From Bacteroidota bacterium (lineage in GTDB: Bacteria; Bacteroidota; Bacteroidia; Chitinophagales; Chitinophagaceae), in NCBI GenBank assembly GCA_023428755.1, contig JAEYWX010000017.1, forward strand, positions 124,001-188,000: a stretch of DNA of 64,000 nt. The letters run 5' to 3'. A program made the translations under genes and the position numbers. The notes beneath the pieces were generated by a model that was not told the origin of the DNA, ran no database searches, and saw only the letters and a program-made list of their open reading frames with translations. This document shows positions 23,816 to 31,999 of this stretch, in pieces; the stretch's first letter is position 1; each line of letters starts with the position of its first letter.

Positions 23816-24532
23816 ATGAAAAAAGTCGTCATCATTGGTGCCAGCTCCGGCATCGGGAAACAGTTGGCACTTGCTTATCTCAAAGCCGGTCACAAAGTGG
23901 GTATTACGGGGCGTCGCAAACAGTTACTGGATGAACTGCAGCAACAATATCCGCAACAGGTAATTGTATCAGCCTTTGATATAACCAGTACAGAAAGTAT
24001 TTCACGGCTTTCGATGTTAATTGATCAGCTGGGTGGGATGGATCTCTTCATTTACAACAGCGGCTATGCAACAGCCAGTAAAGAACTGAACATGGAAATT
24101 GATCAGCAGATCACCCATGTGAACGTTAATGGATTTGTTGCAACAACAAATTATGCGTTCAACTTTTTTGTGAAGCAAGGGCATGGACAAATTGTTGGGA
24201 TTTCTTCCATTGCTTCCTACCGGGGCAACAGCTGGGCTCCTGCCTACAGCGCTAGTAAAGCCTTTATGAGTAATTTCCTTGAAGCAATCCGCATCAAAGC
24301 AGATCGTATGAAAAAAACGATCACCGTTACAGATATTCAACCCGGCTATATCCAAACCGATATGCTGCTCGGTACGAAATTGTTTTGGGTATCTACATTG
24401 GAAAAAGCAAGCAGACAAATATTTGCATCCATAGAACAAAAAAGAAAACGTGTACAAATCACCAAACGCTGGGCATTGGTTGCATGGTTGTTGAAATGGG
24501 TGCCTTACCGGCTTTACAAAAAAATTGGATAA
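23816..24532 (+). CDS. Short-chain dehydrogenase/reductase
   Basis: This 238-residue classical SDR has the cofactor motif GASSGIGK (8-15), the stabilising NSG (81-83, NNAG in most), catalytic S131, and YSASK with Y144 and K148. TGRRKQLLDEL after strand 2 carries arginines that favour NADP(H). The C-terminal part includes VTDIQPGYIQTDML, then a basic tail ending in a hydrophobic helix, VAWLLKWVPYRLYKKIG, that might associate with membranes, as in SDRs acting on lipids. It is coupled to the EamA gene upstream by an 8-base gap. Substrate unknown. Confidence 0.85.
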   Translation: MKKVVIIGASSGIGKQLALAYLKAGHKVGITGRRKQLLDELQQQYPQQVIVSAFDITSTESISRLSMLIDQLGGMDLFIYNSGYATASKELNMEIDQQITHVNVNGFVATTNYAFNFFVKQGHGQIVGISSIASYRGNSWAPAYSASKAFMSNFLEAIRIKADRMKKTITVTDIQPGYIQTDMLLGTKLFWVSTLEKASRQIFASIEQKRKRVQITKRWALVAWLLKWVPYRLYKKIG

Positions 24533-24656
24533 GCCGTTTTTTCTTTTTTAACAGCTTTATAAGGTTTAAAATTCTGGAAAGTATGGTAATGGTAAGAACC
24601 TGATGCGGAAGAACCAGAGTTTGTGTTTGCAATAAAGCACCGCTCCCTCTCTTTTT

Positions 24657-24707
24657 GGAGTAACCGAGCAACGAAGGTTACGAGCGTAGCTAAGATGGAG
24701 GGTGAGG
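24657..24707. repeat. Dispersed intergenic repeat with GTAACC/GGTTAC hairpin, copy 1
   Basis: GGAGTAACC, a 10-base spacer and GGTTAC followed by AGCG and AGCT recurs at 33790-33840. The first 40 bases match at about 32 positions, and both copies keep the GTAAC/GTTAC inverted repeat. It lies in the 24533-24791 gap, where nothing else was identified. Confidence 0.5.
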
Positions 24708-24791
24708 CGGTTAAGGTTTTCATAAAAGCTTCACATCAAATATGCAATGTGGCATGGTTTTCCATCGTTAGGGATAAAAGAGCTAAATTCG

Positions 24792-25673
24792 ATGTATCAA
24801 ACTTCAACCATGCAGCAAACCGACACACAAAAAAATTACAAAGCAGCAGCCGTAACCATCGTGGTACATGCGGTATTGCTTTTTTTCTTTTTCGTGCTTA
24901 CCATTGCAATGGCGGTGCCCACTCCTCCTCCGTTGGAAGAAGGTATTGAAGTAAATCTCGGCAACAGTGATATTGGTTTTGGAGATGTGCAACCGTTGAT
25001 CCCCGATGAACCTGCGCCCGAATCTATTCCTGAAACTACGACCACACCTCCTCAACAACAAATTGCCGCAGCTGTTGATGAAACAGAAAAAGAAATGAGT
25101 GAGCGGGACGATGCAGATGCTCCGGAAGTAAACAAACCGGCGAAAGTTACCAAGCCTGCCAAGGTGGAGCCAAAAGACAATCCACCTGTAACATCAACAA
25201 AACCTGCCACAACAACCGTTGTAAATCCCAAGCCTGCACCTCCTAAACCCAAAGCAGTATATGGTGGTGGTACGGGAACGGGTGGAAATAATTCTGATAC
25301 CTATAACAACAGCCGCAACCAGGGTGTGGCCGGTGGCACAGGCGATCAAGGCAAAGCCGGCGGTAATCCCAACAGTGATAATTACAATGGATCAGGTGGC
25401 ACCGGAACGGGTGGGCCACGAGTTACAAGTGGTAACCGGAAGATCATTAAATATTATTCATTCGGTGGCGATCTGGAAAAGGCCACTATATATGCCATTA
25501 TCAAAGTATCACCCGAAGGAAAAGGAACTTTTGTTCGTATTGGGCCTCGTTCTACATCTGTTAGTCAAGCCTATGCAAATGCGATCGCAGATTATCTTAA
25601 GAATATTCAGTTTGATAAAGCAACAACTGAGTCAACCGTTACGGTACAATTTAATTTCAAAGTCAATGATTGA
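24792..25673 (+). CDS. TonB-type energy transducer
   Basis: This 293-residue protein (from ATG 24792; ATG 24810 is equally plausible) has the TonB plan. One N-terminal membrane helix (AAAVTIVVHAVLLFFFFVL) includes the histidine usually needed for coupling to ExbB/ExbD. An acidic and proline/lysine-rich periplasmic linker and a glycine-rich stretch follow. The C-terminal domain (GGDLEKATIYAIIKVSPEGK to VTVQFNFKVND) would contact outer membrane receptors. It delivers proton-motive energy to TonB-dependent receptors such as those at 42669 and 57662. Genes for ExbB and ExbD usually sit beside this type of TonB but are absent here. Confidence 0.75.
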   Translation: MYQTSTMQQTDTQKNYKAAAVTIVVHAVLLFFFFVLTIAMAVPTPPPLEEGIEVNLGNSDIGFGDVQPLIPDEPAPESIPETTTTPPQQQIAAAVDETEKEMSERDDADAPEVNKPAKVTKPAKVEPKDNPPVTSTKPATTTVVNPKPAPPKPKAVYGGGTGTGGNNSDTYNNSRNQGVAGGTGDQGKAGGNPNSDNYNGSGGTGTGGPRVTSGNRKIIKYYSFGGDLEKATIYAIIKVSPEGKGTFVRIGPRSTSVSQAYANAIADYLKNIQFDKATTESTVTVQFNFKVND

Positions 25674-25688
25674 CCTGGCATTGTAAAA

Positions 25689-25714
25689 AACTGACAACTT
25701 TCAGGTTGCCAGTT
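25689..25714 (+). repeat. Imperfect hairpin after the TonB gene
   Basis: AACTGACAAC and GTTGCCAGTT pair with one mismatch around a 6-base loop, 15 bases after the stop. A T run is missing, so terminator function is doubtful. Confidence 0.3.
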
Positions 25715-25877
25715 AATTGACCTGCCAGTGCATACCATTTCCCCGTTTTTTTACGTTTTCTCCGTCGCAGAAATCTAAGCGTGTTAGTACTACGTATATC
25801 CATTTGTAACCTTGGAAAAATACGTAAAGATCCAACCTGCTGAAGACTTATTTCGTTACCCAATTAAACTAAGTAAG

Positions 25878-27230
25878 ATGAATGACGTGTTACCCATTTC
25901 ATTTTTAAACCCACTTTCAGCTTTTGTACGATTTATCAGGCATATTGGCCATTCAGACGAAATGGACGGTTATACAGCAAGTCGTCTGTCGATTTTTAAT
26001 CTTTTGAATTTTATTGGTTTTGTAACCGGTATAGTTGTTACGGTACTTGCTTTTTTAAGTGATGGATATCTTCCCGTAATTGCATGGATTGTTGCTCTTT
26101 CACCCGCATTTATCAGTTTGGTTGTATTAATTGCGAATTACTTTGAGAAGCAGCAATTTGCTATGATCTGGTATTTTATTATGTATCCATCCGTTACTTC
26201 ACTCGTTTATGTGGGTAATATCGATGTTGGCATTGAGCTGTTCTTTATTCTTTATGGTGTTTTTGCTGTCTTTTTTCTTCAGAAAATCAGTCATCTTATT
26301 GCTGTAACAGGTTTTACGGTGGTTTGTTATTTCATGGTTTATGTGGTGCAGCGTGATTATTCTTTCGTTATGAAAGATATTAACTATTCATTTTTTGTTT
26401 TTAATCATGTATTATCAGTTGTTCTCATCTTTACAGGCTTACTACTGATAAAAAAGGAAAATAAAGATTACCAGGCTGAGATACTAAACAGTAATGAAGA
26501 ATTGTACAGCTACACACTTGAAATTGAAAAACAAAAAGAAGAACTGGCTGAACTGAATAACCTGAAGTCGAAATTGTTTTCGGTTATTTCACACGATCTG
26601 CGTACACCGCTGTATGGTTTACGCAACCTCTTCAAAAGCGTGGAGCAATACGATTTGCCGGCTGATGAAATAAAAGTACTGATCCCTGATGTGGTAAAGG
26701 ATCTGCATTACACCACCGATCTCATGGAGAATCTTTTGCAATGGGCCAAGAGCCAGATGAAAGGAGAATCACTGTCGCCCCAACTCATCGATCTGCAAAA
26801 GCTGATACAGGATGTGCAACAGGTGGTTCGTTTACAGGCCGAGAACAAACAGGTGTATCTGAAAACAAAAGCCGACAAGCCTGTTTATATTTATGCCGAT
26901 AAAGAAATGATTGAAGTAGTGCTGCGAAACCTCATCAGCAATGCAATTAAATTTACGCCAAAGGAAGGCGAAGTATTGGTAGATATAAAAGAAGTTGATG
27001 AGCAGGTAGAGGTATATGTAAGTGATACCGGCACCGGTATGAGTGAAGAAGCAAAAAGTAAATTATTTGGCGACGAACATTTTACAACCAAGGGCACTTC
27101 CAATGAAGCCGGTACTGGTTTGGGGCTGATGATTTGTAAAGAGTTTTTAAAGAAGAACGGCGGCAATATTCATGTAGAAAGTGAATTAGGGAAAGGTAGC
27201 ACATTTGCGTTTACGTTACCAAGGGCCTGA
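25878..27230 (+). CDS. Orphan membrane sensor histidine kinase
   Basis: This 450-residue kinase (from ATG 25878) has about six membrane helices over residues 38-192 with no large periplasmic domain, a coiled linker (about 195-228), a HisKA domain with FSVISHDLRTPLYGL (phospho-acceptor H239), and an ATPase domain with VLRNLISNAIKFT (N box), VSDTGTGM (G1) and GTGLGLMICKEF (G2). Such kinases sense membrane or intramembrane signals and pass phosphate to a response regulator. None is encoded here, so its partner must lie elsewhere. ATG 25878 is preferred over TTG 25812, because upstream codons look non-conserved. FolC follows after 37 bases with its own -7 box. Confidence 0.88.
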   Translation: MNDVLPISFLNPLSAFVRFIRHIGHSDEMDGYTASRLSIFNLLNFIGFVTGIVVTVLAFLSDGYLPVIAWIVALSPAFISLVVLIANYFEKQQFAMIWYFIMYPSVTSLVYVGNIDVGIELFFILYGVFAVFFLQKISHLIAVTGFTVVCYFMVYVVQRDYSFVMKDINYSFFVFNHVLSVVLIFTGLLLIKKENKDYQAEILNSNEELYSYTLEIEKQKEELAELNNLKSKLFSVISHDLRTPLYGLRNLFKSVEQYDLPADEIKVLIPDVVKDLHYTTDLMENLLQWAKSQMKGESLSPQLIDLQKLIQDVQQVVRLQAENKQVYLKTKADKPVYIYADKEMIEVVLRNLISNAIKFTPKEGEVLVDIKEVDEQVEVYVSDTGTGMSEEAKSKLFGDEHFTTKGTSNEAGTGLGLMICKEFLKKNGGNIHVESELGKGSTFAFTLPRA

Positions 27231-27255
27231 TGCATCAACCAGTGCATTCAACTTC

Positions 27256-27263
27256 TATCTTTG
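27256..27263 (+). promoter_or_regulatory. -7 box of folC
   Basis: TATCTTTG matches TAnnTTTG and ends 4 bases before the ATG at 27268. It argues against the in-frame upstream start at 27205. Confidence 0.6.
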
Positions 27264-27267
27264 CGGC

Positions 27268-28572
27268 ATGACATACCAGGCAACGATCGATTATCTTTTT
27301 ACCCGGCTTCCGATGTTCAGCCGTATTGGAGCTGCTGCCATTAAAAAAGATCTGCATAATACCGTTGCACTGTGTGAAGCGTTGAACAATCCTTATCAGC
27401 ATTTTAAAAGTGTTCATGTTGCAGGAACAAACGGAAAAGGATCGGTGAGTCATATGCTGGCTGCGGTTTTGCAAACAGCCGGTTACAAAACCGGATTGTA
27501 CACCTCCCCTCACCTGCACGATTTTCGGGAACGCATCAAAGTGAATGGAGAAATGATCAGTGAAGAATTCGTGATCAAGTTTACGCAGGATATTCAACCA
27601 TTGATTGAAACAATTGAACCTTCCTTTTTTGAAATTACTGTTGCTATGGCGTTTGAATATTTCAAACAGCAGCAAGTAGATGTTGCTGTGATTGAAGTGG
27701 GGCTTGGCGGAAGGTTAGACAGCACCAATATTATTACACCCGAACTTTCCATCATCACCAATATTGGCTGGGATCACATGAACCTGCTGGGAGATTCGCT
27801 GGAGAAAATTGCATTTGAAAAAGCCGGCATCATCAAACCCTCTATTCCGGTTGTGGTGGGTGAAACGTTACCGGAAACAAAACCGGTGTTTGAAGAAAAG
27901 GCAACTGCATTGAATGCCCCCTTACATTTTGCATACAATGAGTTTAGAATGACCAATGCACAAACAATCGATCATCAGTTGGTTGTTGATGTAGAGGAAG
28001 TGAAATCGAAAACAACTTTTCAGTACTCACTTGATCTGCCCGGTATTTATCAAACAAAAAATATACTTACGGTTCTTTCATCGGTTCGTGAATTGCAACG
28101 GCAAGGCTGGAACATTTCAGAGCAGCATCTGCAAACAGCATTGGCAAATAGTAAACGGATCAACGGGTTGCATGGACGTTGGGAAGTGGTTCATCAGCAT
28201 CCAACGGTTGTATTGGATGTGGGACATAATGAAGATGGTGTAAAACAGATCGTTGCTCAACTCAATGCAAGCAGGTACAACAAACTGCATATCATTGTCG
28301 GCATGGTAAAAGATAAGGAGATCGATAAAGTGCTGGCTTTATTACCTACGGAAGCAACGTATTATTTTACCAAAGCACATATTCCACGGGCTTTGCCGGA
28401 AATTGATCTGCAGGCAAAAGCAACTGGATTTAATTTGCGAGGCGAAGTTGTTGCAGATGTAAACACTGCCATTGCAACTGCTTTGCAACAGGCTGCAACC
28501 GATGATCTGATTCTTGTTTGCGGAAGCGTGTTTCTTGTGGGAGAAGTGGATGTGAAGGGAATAGGCAATTAA
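27268..28572 (+). CDS. folC: Bifunctional folylpolyglutamate / dihydrofolate synthase
   Basis: FolC adds glutamate to dihydropteroate and then to tetrahydrofolate, using ATP. This 434-residue Mur-ligase-like protein has the P-loop VAGTNGKGSV (G53-S59), YTSPHLHDFRERI, VDVAVIEVGLGGRLDSTNI (omega-loop region), the lysine-containing motif IAFEKAGIIKP, and the C-terminal domain marker RINGLHGRWEV with VVLDVGHNEDGVKQIV. The length and motif order match the family. The start at 27268 is fixed by a -7 box 4 bases upstream. It is preceded by a histidine kinase with no evident functional link. Confidence 0.93.
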   Translation: MTYQATIDYLFTRLPMFSRIGAAAIKKDLHNTVALCEALNNPYQHFKSVHVAGTNGKGSVSHMLAAVLQTAGYKTGLYTSPHLHDFRERIKVNGEMISEEFVIKFTQDIQPLIETIEPSFFEITVAMAFEYFKQQQVDVAVIEVGLGGRLDSTNIITPELSIITNIGWDHMNLLGDSLEKIAFEKAGIIKPSIPVVVGETLPETKPVFEEKATALNAPLHFAYNEFRMTNAQTIDHQLVVDVEEVKSKTTFQYSLDLPGIYQTKNILTVLSSVRELQRQGWNISEQHLQTALANSKRINGLHGRWEVVHQHPTVVLDVGHNEDGVKQIVAQLNASRYNKLHIIVGMVKDKEIDKVLALLPTEATYYFTKAHIPRALPEIDLQAKATGFNLRGEVVADVNTAIATALQQAATDDLILVCGSVFLVGEVDVKGIGN

Positions 28573-28594
28573 CAATGTGCAATAAACAATTGGC
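28564..28594. repeat. CAATTG-type tract at the folC stop
   Basis: GGCAATTAACAATG and AATAAACAATTGGC form a palindrome-rich tract overlapping the folC stop codon. It resembles the tract inside the GT4 gene at 4053-4088. Confidence 0.35.
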
Positions 28595-28630
28595 AAGTCC
28601 TGCATCATAGATCAGCCATCCGCCATTACC

Positions 28631-29179
28631 TCAGTACTTCAACTCGCCAAGTTTTTCCAATCCGTACAGTAACGCTGTTGTGTGCATACTCTGGAGCAAT
28701 TTGTTTTCACGGATGAGTTGTTTCACTTCGTCCATACTCAACAGGTGAACTTCAATATCTTCTCCGTCATCTAATTGTTGCTCCTTCACTTTTTCTCCAC
28801 CGGTAGCAAGATAGGCTCTGAGTAAATTATTATTGGTTGAAGGATTGGCTGATGTTTTACAGAGGTATTCAATGTTATCAAACCGGTAACCCGTTTCTTC
28901 CAGCAGCTCTCTGGCGATGGCCTCTTCATACGAAGCATCGGTCGCATCCACACAGCCGCCCGGCAACTCCAGCAATGTTTCACCCAATGCATGACGGTAT
29001 TGTCGCACCAGGATCACCTTGCCATCTTTCGTAAGTGCCAGTGCAGCTACCCATTCCGGAAACTCATACACATAGTAGGGATCAATGATCTTTCCATCGG
29101 GACGTTCGCATACATCTTCACGCAGCGTAAGCCAATCACGTTTGAATAAATATTTTGAAGAAAGCGTTTTCCAGTTCAT
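28631..29179 (-). CDS. NUDIX hydrolase, ADP-ribose-pyrophosphatase-like
   Basis: This 182-residue protein has a NUDIX domain with ELPGGCVD, then the helix ARELLEETGYRF that carries the metal-binding glutamates of the NUDIX box (RELxEExG). The spacing between the glycine pair and REL differs from the textbook box by one residue (DATDASYEEAIA), and the usual first glutamate is replaced. KDGKVILVRQYRHALGE upstream is typical of ADP-sugar pyrophosphatases. The expected reaction is cleavage of ADP-ribose or a nucleotide sugar. Convergent with folC, about 58 bases apart. Confidence 0.85.
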   Translation of the reverse strand: MNWKTLSSKYLFKRDWLTLREDVCERPDGKIIDPYYVYEFPEWVAALALTKDGKVILVRQYRHALGETLLELPGGCVDATDASYEEAIARELLEETGYRFDNIEYLCKTSANPSTNNNLLRAYLATGGEKVKEQQLDDGEDIEVHLLSMDEVKQLIRENKLLQSMHTTALLYGLEKLGELKY

Positions 29180-29218
29180 GAGTAGTTTTCAATTTTGATA
29201 TGAAGGAAAATTCAATAT

Positions 29219-29740
29219 TTAAAATGAATTTAGCAGATTGATTATTTCCTCTTGAGATTTTCTTCTGATTCGGATATCAAAAACAGAGTTATTTCCCTGT
29301 ATACTAATTAAGTTTTTTTCTTTAAACATCTCATATTCTTCGGGTTTAAGAATTAGTGCAATCTCGTAACATAAAGAACCATTAAATTGATAGTACATGC
29401 TATCTTTAAAAATACTTTTAAGTACAATCTTTTTTTTGTTAGGAAAAATCATTGTGAAACTATCAAAAAAAGGCTTCATACTCACTAAGTCAAATTTTTC
29501 TGAAAGCACAAAACTTAGTTTTATGCCATAGTCGTTGGAGAGGTTTTGAAAAGCAATCGAAAAATTCGAGAAAACTTCCTTCGGCGCATAATTAATTTGA
29601 ATTTTATTTGATTCAGAAATGATGTTTGCTTCTGGTTTCTGCGAGTATGAAATAAAGTATAAATTCAGAAGCAGAAACAAAAAAGCAAGGTGCTTTTTCT
29701 CTTTAAGTACCTTGCTATGCTTTATTGATTTTAATTTCAT
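29219..29740 (-). CDS. AT-rich exported protein of unknown function
   Basis: This 173-residue protein starts with a basic stretch (KLKSIKHSKVLKEKKH) and a hydrophobic helix (LAFLFLLLNLYFISYS) that is a signal peptide or anchor. The remainder mixes strands and helices, with YYQFNGSLCYEIALILKPEEYEMF, and has no recognised motif. Codon use is clearly more AT-rich than in the NUDIX and YfiT genes on either side, which suggests a recent arrival or relaxed selection. No family could be named. Confidence 0.5.
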   Translation of the reverse strand: MKLKSIKHSKVLKEKKHLAFLFLLLNLYFISYSQKPEANIISESNKIQINYAPKEVFSNFSIAFQNLSNDYGIKLSFVLSEKFDLVSMKPFFDSFTMIFPNKKKIVLKSIFKDSMYYQFNGSLCYEIALILKPEEYEMFKEKNLISIQGNNSVFDIRIRRKSQEEIINLLNSF

Positions 29741-29781
29741 TGTCGATTTGATTCGATAAGTTTAGTTTTCAAAGAACCAAA

Positions 29782-30303
29782 TTACCATCCTTTTTTCTGC
29801 CTTAACGAAGTAATATGCGCTACATGATGTTTGCCATGCCACGCATACATGCCCAGCAGATACCAGAGATCAAATTGCTTTTTTGTTTGCGAATGAATAT
29901 AGGTTCTTGTCCATTGCTCAGCGGTAAGACTGGAAAACAACGCATGCAGTTTTGCATGAATGGCATGGATCATTGTTAATGAAACATTGATCGGCACCAA
30001 TGAATACTCAGCTGTTTCCGCCCACTTTGCTTCATCATAACCCATTACAGTGGGATTGTCTTCCGTTAATGCAAACTTCAAACGACTCAATGCATTTAGG
30101 TGACTGTCGCTCATATGATGCACCACTTGCTGCACCGTCCAGCCGCCATCACGATAAGGCGTTTGCAATTGTGCTTCATCTAAATTTTCAATGGCCTGTT
30201 CCAGCAAGCCCGGTAAAAATTTGATATCAGCCAGACGTTCTTCTTTTAATGCATCACTGTAAGGAGCAGTTTCGTAATTACCGATGGGATAACGTAAGTC
30301 CAT
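29782..30303 (-). CDS. YfiT-type bacillithiol S-transferase (DinB superfamily)
   Basis: This 173-residue protein has the four-helix DinB/YfiT fold. The metal triad of Bacillus subtilis YfiT (H67, H160, H164) is matched at H63, H156 and H160 with identical spacing, within QQVVHHMSDSH and YAWHGKHHVAH. Other YfiT landmarks are RYPIG at the N-terminus, YRDGGWTVQQV and PTVMGYDEAKWAE. These proteins conjugate bacillithiol to electrophiles, or act as metal-dependent hydrolases. A second bacillithiol-linked gene, ytxJ, lies at 63209, in keeping with the presence of this thiol in Bacteroidota. The identification is good; the substrate is inferred. Confidence 0.88.
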   Translation of the reverse strand: MDLRYPIGNYETAPYSDALKEERLADIKFLPGLLEQAIENLDEAQLQTPYRDGGWTVQQVVHHMSDSHLNALSRLKFALTEDNPTVMGYDEAKWAETAEYSLVPINVSLTMIHAIHAKLHALFSSLTAEQWTRTYIHSQTKKQFDLWYLLGMYAWHGKHHVAHITSLRQKKGW

Positions 30304-30366
30304 AGTTTAAAATTGAAGAAAGCTGCCCGCTTCTTGCTTCTCGCCTCTCGCCTCTCGGTAAGAGTA

Positions 30367-30400
30367 TGCGTGTAGCGTGAAGCGAACAGCTTGCAGCTTT
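30367..30400 (+). repeat. Dispersed intergenic repeat, copy 2
   Basis: TGCGTGTAGCG followed by GCGAACAGCT and CAGCTTT matches 4541-4574 with 5 mismatches in 34. This copy ends within the stop codon of the FKBP gene. A short TCTCGCC tandem lies just upstream (about 30338-30358). Confidence 0.4.
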
Positions 30401-31169
30401 ATTTTTTCACTGCCTTCACATCCAGCAGTTCCAATTCAAAAATCAATGTAGCGCCGCCGGGAATAGCCCCGCCTGCACCACGATCGCCATAGGCATAATC
30501 GCTGGGGATGAATAATTGCCATTTGCTGCCGGCCGGCATCAACACCAATGTTTGTTTCCATCCTTCGATCAGGCCACCTAATGGGAATTCAATGGGTTCA
30601 CCACGGCTGTACGAATCATCAAATACATTGCCATCTAAGGTTGTGCCTTTGTAATGCACTTTAATGGTATCTTCTAATGTTGGCTTGATACCTGTTCCCT
30701 GTGTAATGATCTTGTACTGGATGCCGCTTGGCAACTCCACAACACCGGGTTGTTTTTTGTTTTCAGCCAGGAATTTTTTTCCTTCTTCTTTCACGGCTGA
30801 ATTCTTCTTTGCCATGAACTCCTGTAGTTTTTGTTGTATGGTCATGTTTGCAGTATTTTCATCCATTAATGGTGTGGGATTTTTTTTCAACGCATCGGCA
30901 ATGCCTTTGTTCAATGCCACATAATTTAAATTCTCAATTCCCTGTGCCGCCATATTGCCGCCGATGTTGATGCCAATGGCATAGCTTAAACTGTCAATAC
31001 CATTCCTGAGCAGAGGTTTCGGTGCAGCGGGTTTAGCTGCCGGCTTTGTTGTTGGCTTTGCTGCGGTTTTTGTGGTAGTGGTTGTTTTTTTAACAGGTGG
31101 TCTTGTGCTTTGTGCAACAGTTGCAACTGCAAAGGATAATGATAAAACCGTAAGAGAAAGAATACGCAT
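30399..31169 (-). CDS. Exported FKBP-type peptidyl-prolyl isomerase
   Basis: This 256-residue protein has a signal peptide (RILSLTVLSLSFAVATVAQ), a low-complexity TTTTTKTAAKPTTKPAAKPA linker, an FKBP N-terminal dimerisation domain (SYAIGINIGGNMAAQGIENL) and a C-terminal FKBP catalytic domain: TIKVHYKGTTLDGNVFDDSY, EFPLGGLIEGWKQTLVLM, WQLFIPSDYAYGDRGAGGAI. It should speed proline isomerisation of envelope proteins, like FkpA. The ABC ATPase gene ends 20 bases before its start, so the two may be co-transcribed. Confidence 0.92.
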   Translation of the reverse strand: MRILSLTVLSLSFAVATVAQSTRPPVKKTTTTTKTAAKPTTKPAAKPAAPKPLLRNGIDSLSYAIGINIGGNMAAQGIENLNYVALNKGIADALKKNPTPLMDENTANMTIQQKLQEFMAKKNSAVKEEGKKFLAENKKQPGVVELPSGIQYKIITQGTGIKPTLEDTIKVHYKGTTLDGNVFDDSYSRGEPIEFPLGGLIEGWKQTLVLMPAGSKWQLFIPSDYAYGDRGAGGAIPGGATLIFELELLDVKAVKK

Positions 31170-31189
31170 GTGATTAATTGATTAAAAAT

Positions 31190-31951
31190 TTATTCGTCAC
31201 GCAGGGCATGACCGGTTAATGAAATAAATACATCTTCTAAGTTGGCAGCTTTCATTTGTTTGGGCCGTTCAAAGCCGGTTGCAAGCAATGTATCGATCAG
31301 CTTCGATGGTGCATCCAAGGCCACAATCGTTCCACTGTCAATGATCGCTACACGGTCGCAAAGATATTCAGCTTCGTCCATGTAATGTGTAGTAATGATC
31401 ACCGTTGTTCCTCTTGCCTGAATGTTACGCACCAGCTCCCATAAGTTTCTGCGGGCCTGCGGGTCAAGTCCGGTGGTAGGTTCATCGAGGAAAACAATTT
31501 TCGGATCATTGATGAGTGTAGTAGCAACAGAGAAGCGTTGCTTTTGTCCCCCACTCATCTCCTTGTATTTGGCAGTGGCTTTTTCTTCGAGGTTTACTGT
31601 TTTCAGCAAGGCCATTGCATCTACGTTGCGGTTGTACAGTCCGCTGAACAGTTGTATCAGTTCTACGAGATTTAACCCGGGATAATAGCCCGACGATTGC
31701 AATTGTACACCAATGATCTTTTTAATTTCATTGGCCTGTGTATCGAGGTTGAGCCCATCTACCAGTATCTCACCACTCGTTTTTTCACGAAGCGTTTCAA
31801 TAATTTCAAGCGTAGTTGATTTCCCTGCCCCATTAGGTCCCAGCAAACCAAAAATTTCACCACGGTACACATCAAAGCTGATGCCTTTCACTGCCTGAAA
31901 GCTTCCATAATTCTTCACCAGGTTCTTTACCTCAATAATTTTTTCCGGCAT
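31190..31951 (-). CDS. ABC transporter ATP-binding protein
   Basis: This 253-residue ATPase has Walker A GPNGAGKST (38-46), a Q-loop around IIGVQLQSSGYY, the signature MSGGQKQRF, Walker B IVFLDEPTTGLDP and the H-loop TTHYMDEAEYLCDRV. It belongs to the ABC-2/drug-export (CcmA/YadG-like) group. The partner permease is not adjacent: the FKBP gene follows and fructose-1,6-bisphosphatase precedes. ATG 31951 is preferred; a GTG at 31987 would add 12 residues. ATPase identity is certain, the transported substrate unknown. Confidence 0.9.
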   Translation of the reverse strand: MPEKIIEVKNLVKNYGSFQAVKGISFDVYRGEIFGLLGPNGAGKSTTLEIIETLREKTSGEILVDGLNLDTQANEIKKIIGVQLQSSGYYPGLNLVELIQLFSGLYNRNVDAMALLKTVNLEEKATAKYKEMSGGQKQRFSVATTLINDPKIVFLDEPTTGLDPQARRNLWELVRNIQARGTTVIITTHYMDEAEYLCDRVAIIDSGTIVALDAPSKLIDTLLATGFERPKQMKAANLEDVFISLTGHALRDE

Positions 31952-31999
31952 AGGATTGTTTCGTTCGTATAAGACATCAAAGGCCACGCTTCTTTTGCA

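Noticed and set aside
24514..24723. A minus-strand frame of 69 codons with a plausible-looking tail
   Set aside because: It runs through the dispersed repeat, overlaps the SDR 3' end and has no promoter box or recognisable family.
29690..29730. GCAAGGT/ACCTTGC inverted repeat at the start of the 29219-29740 gene
   Set aside because: Short arms within codons of the gene; no evidence of regulatory function.
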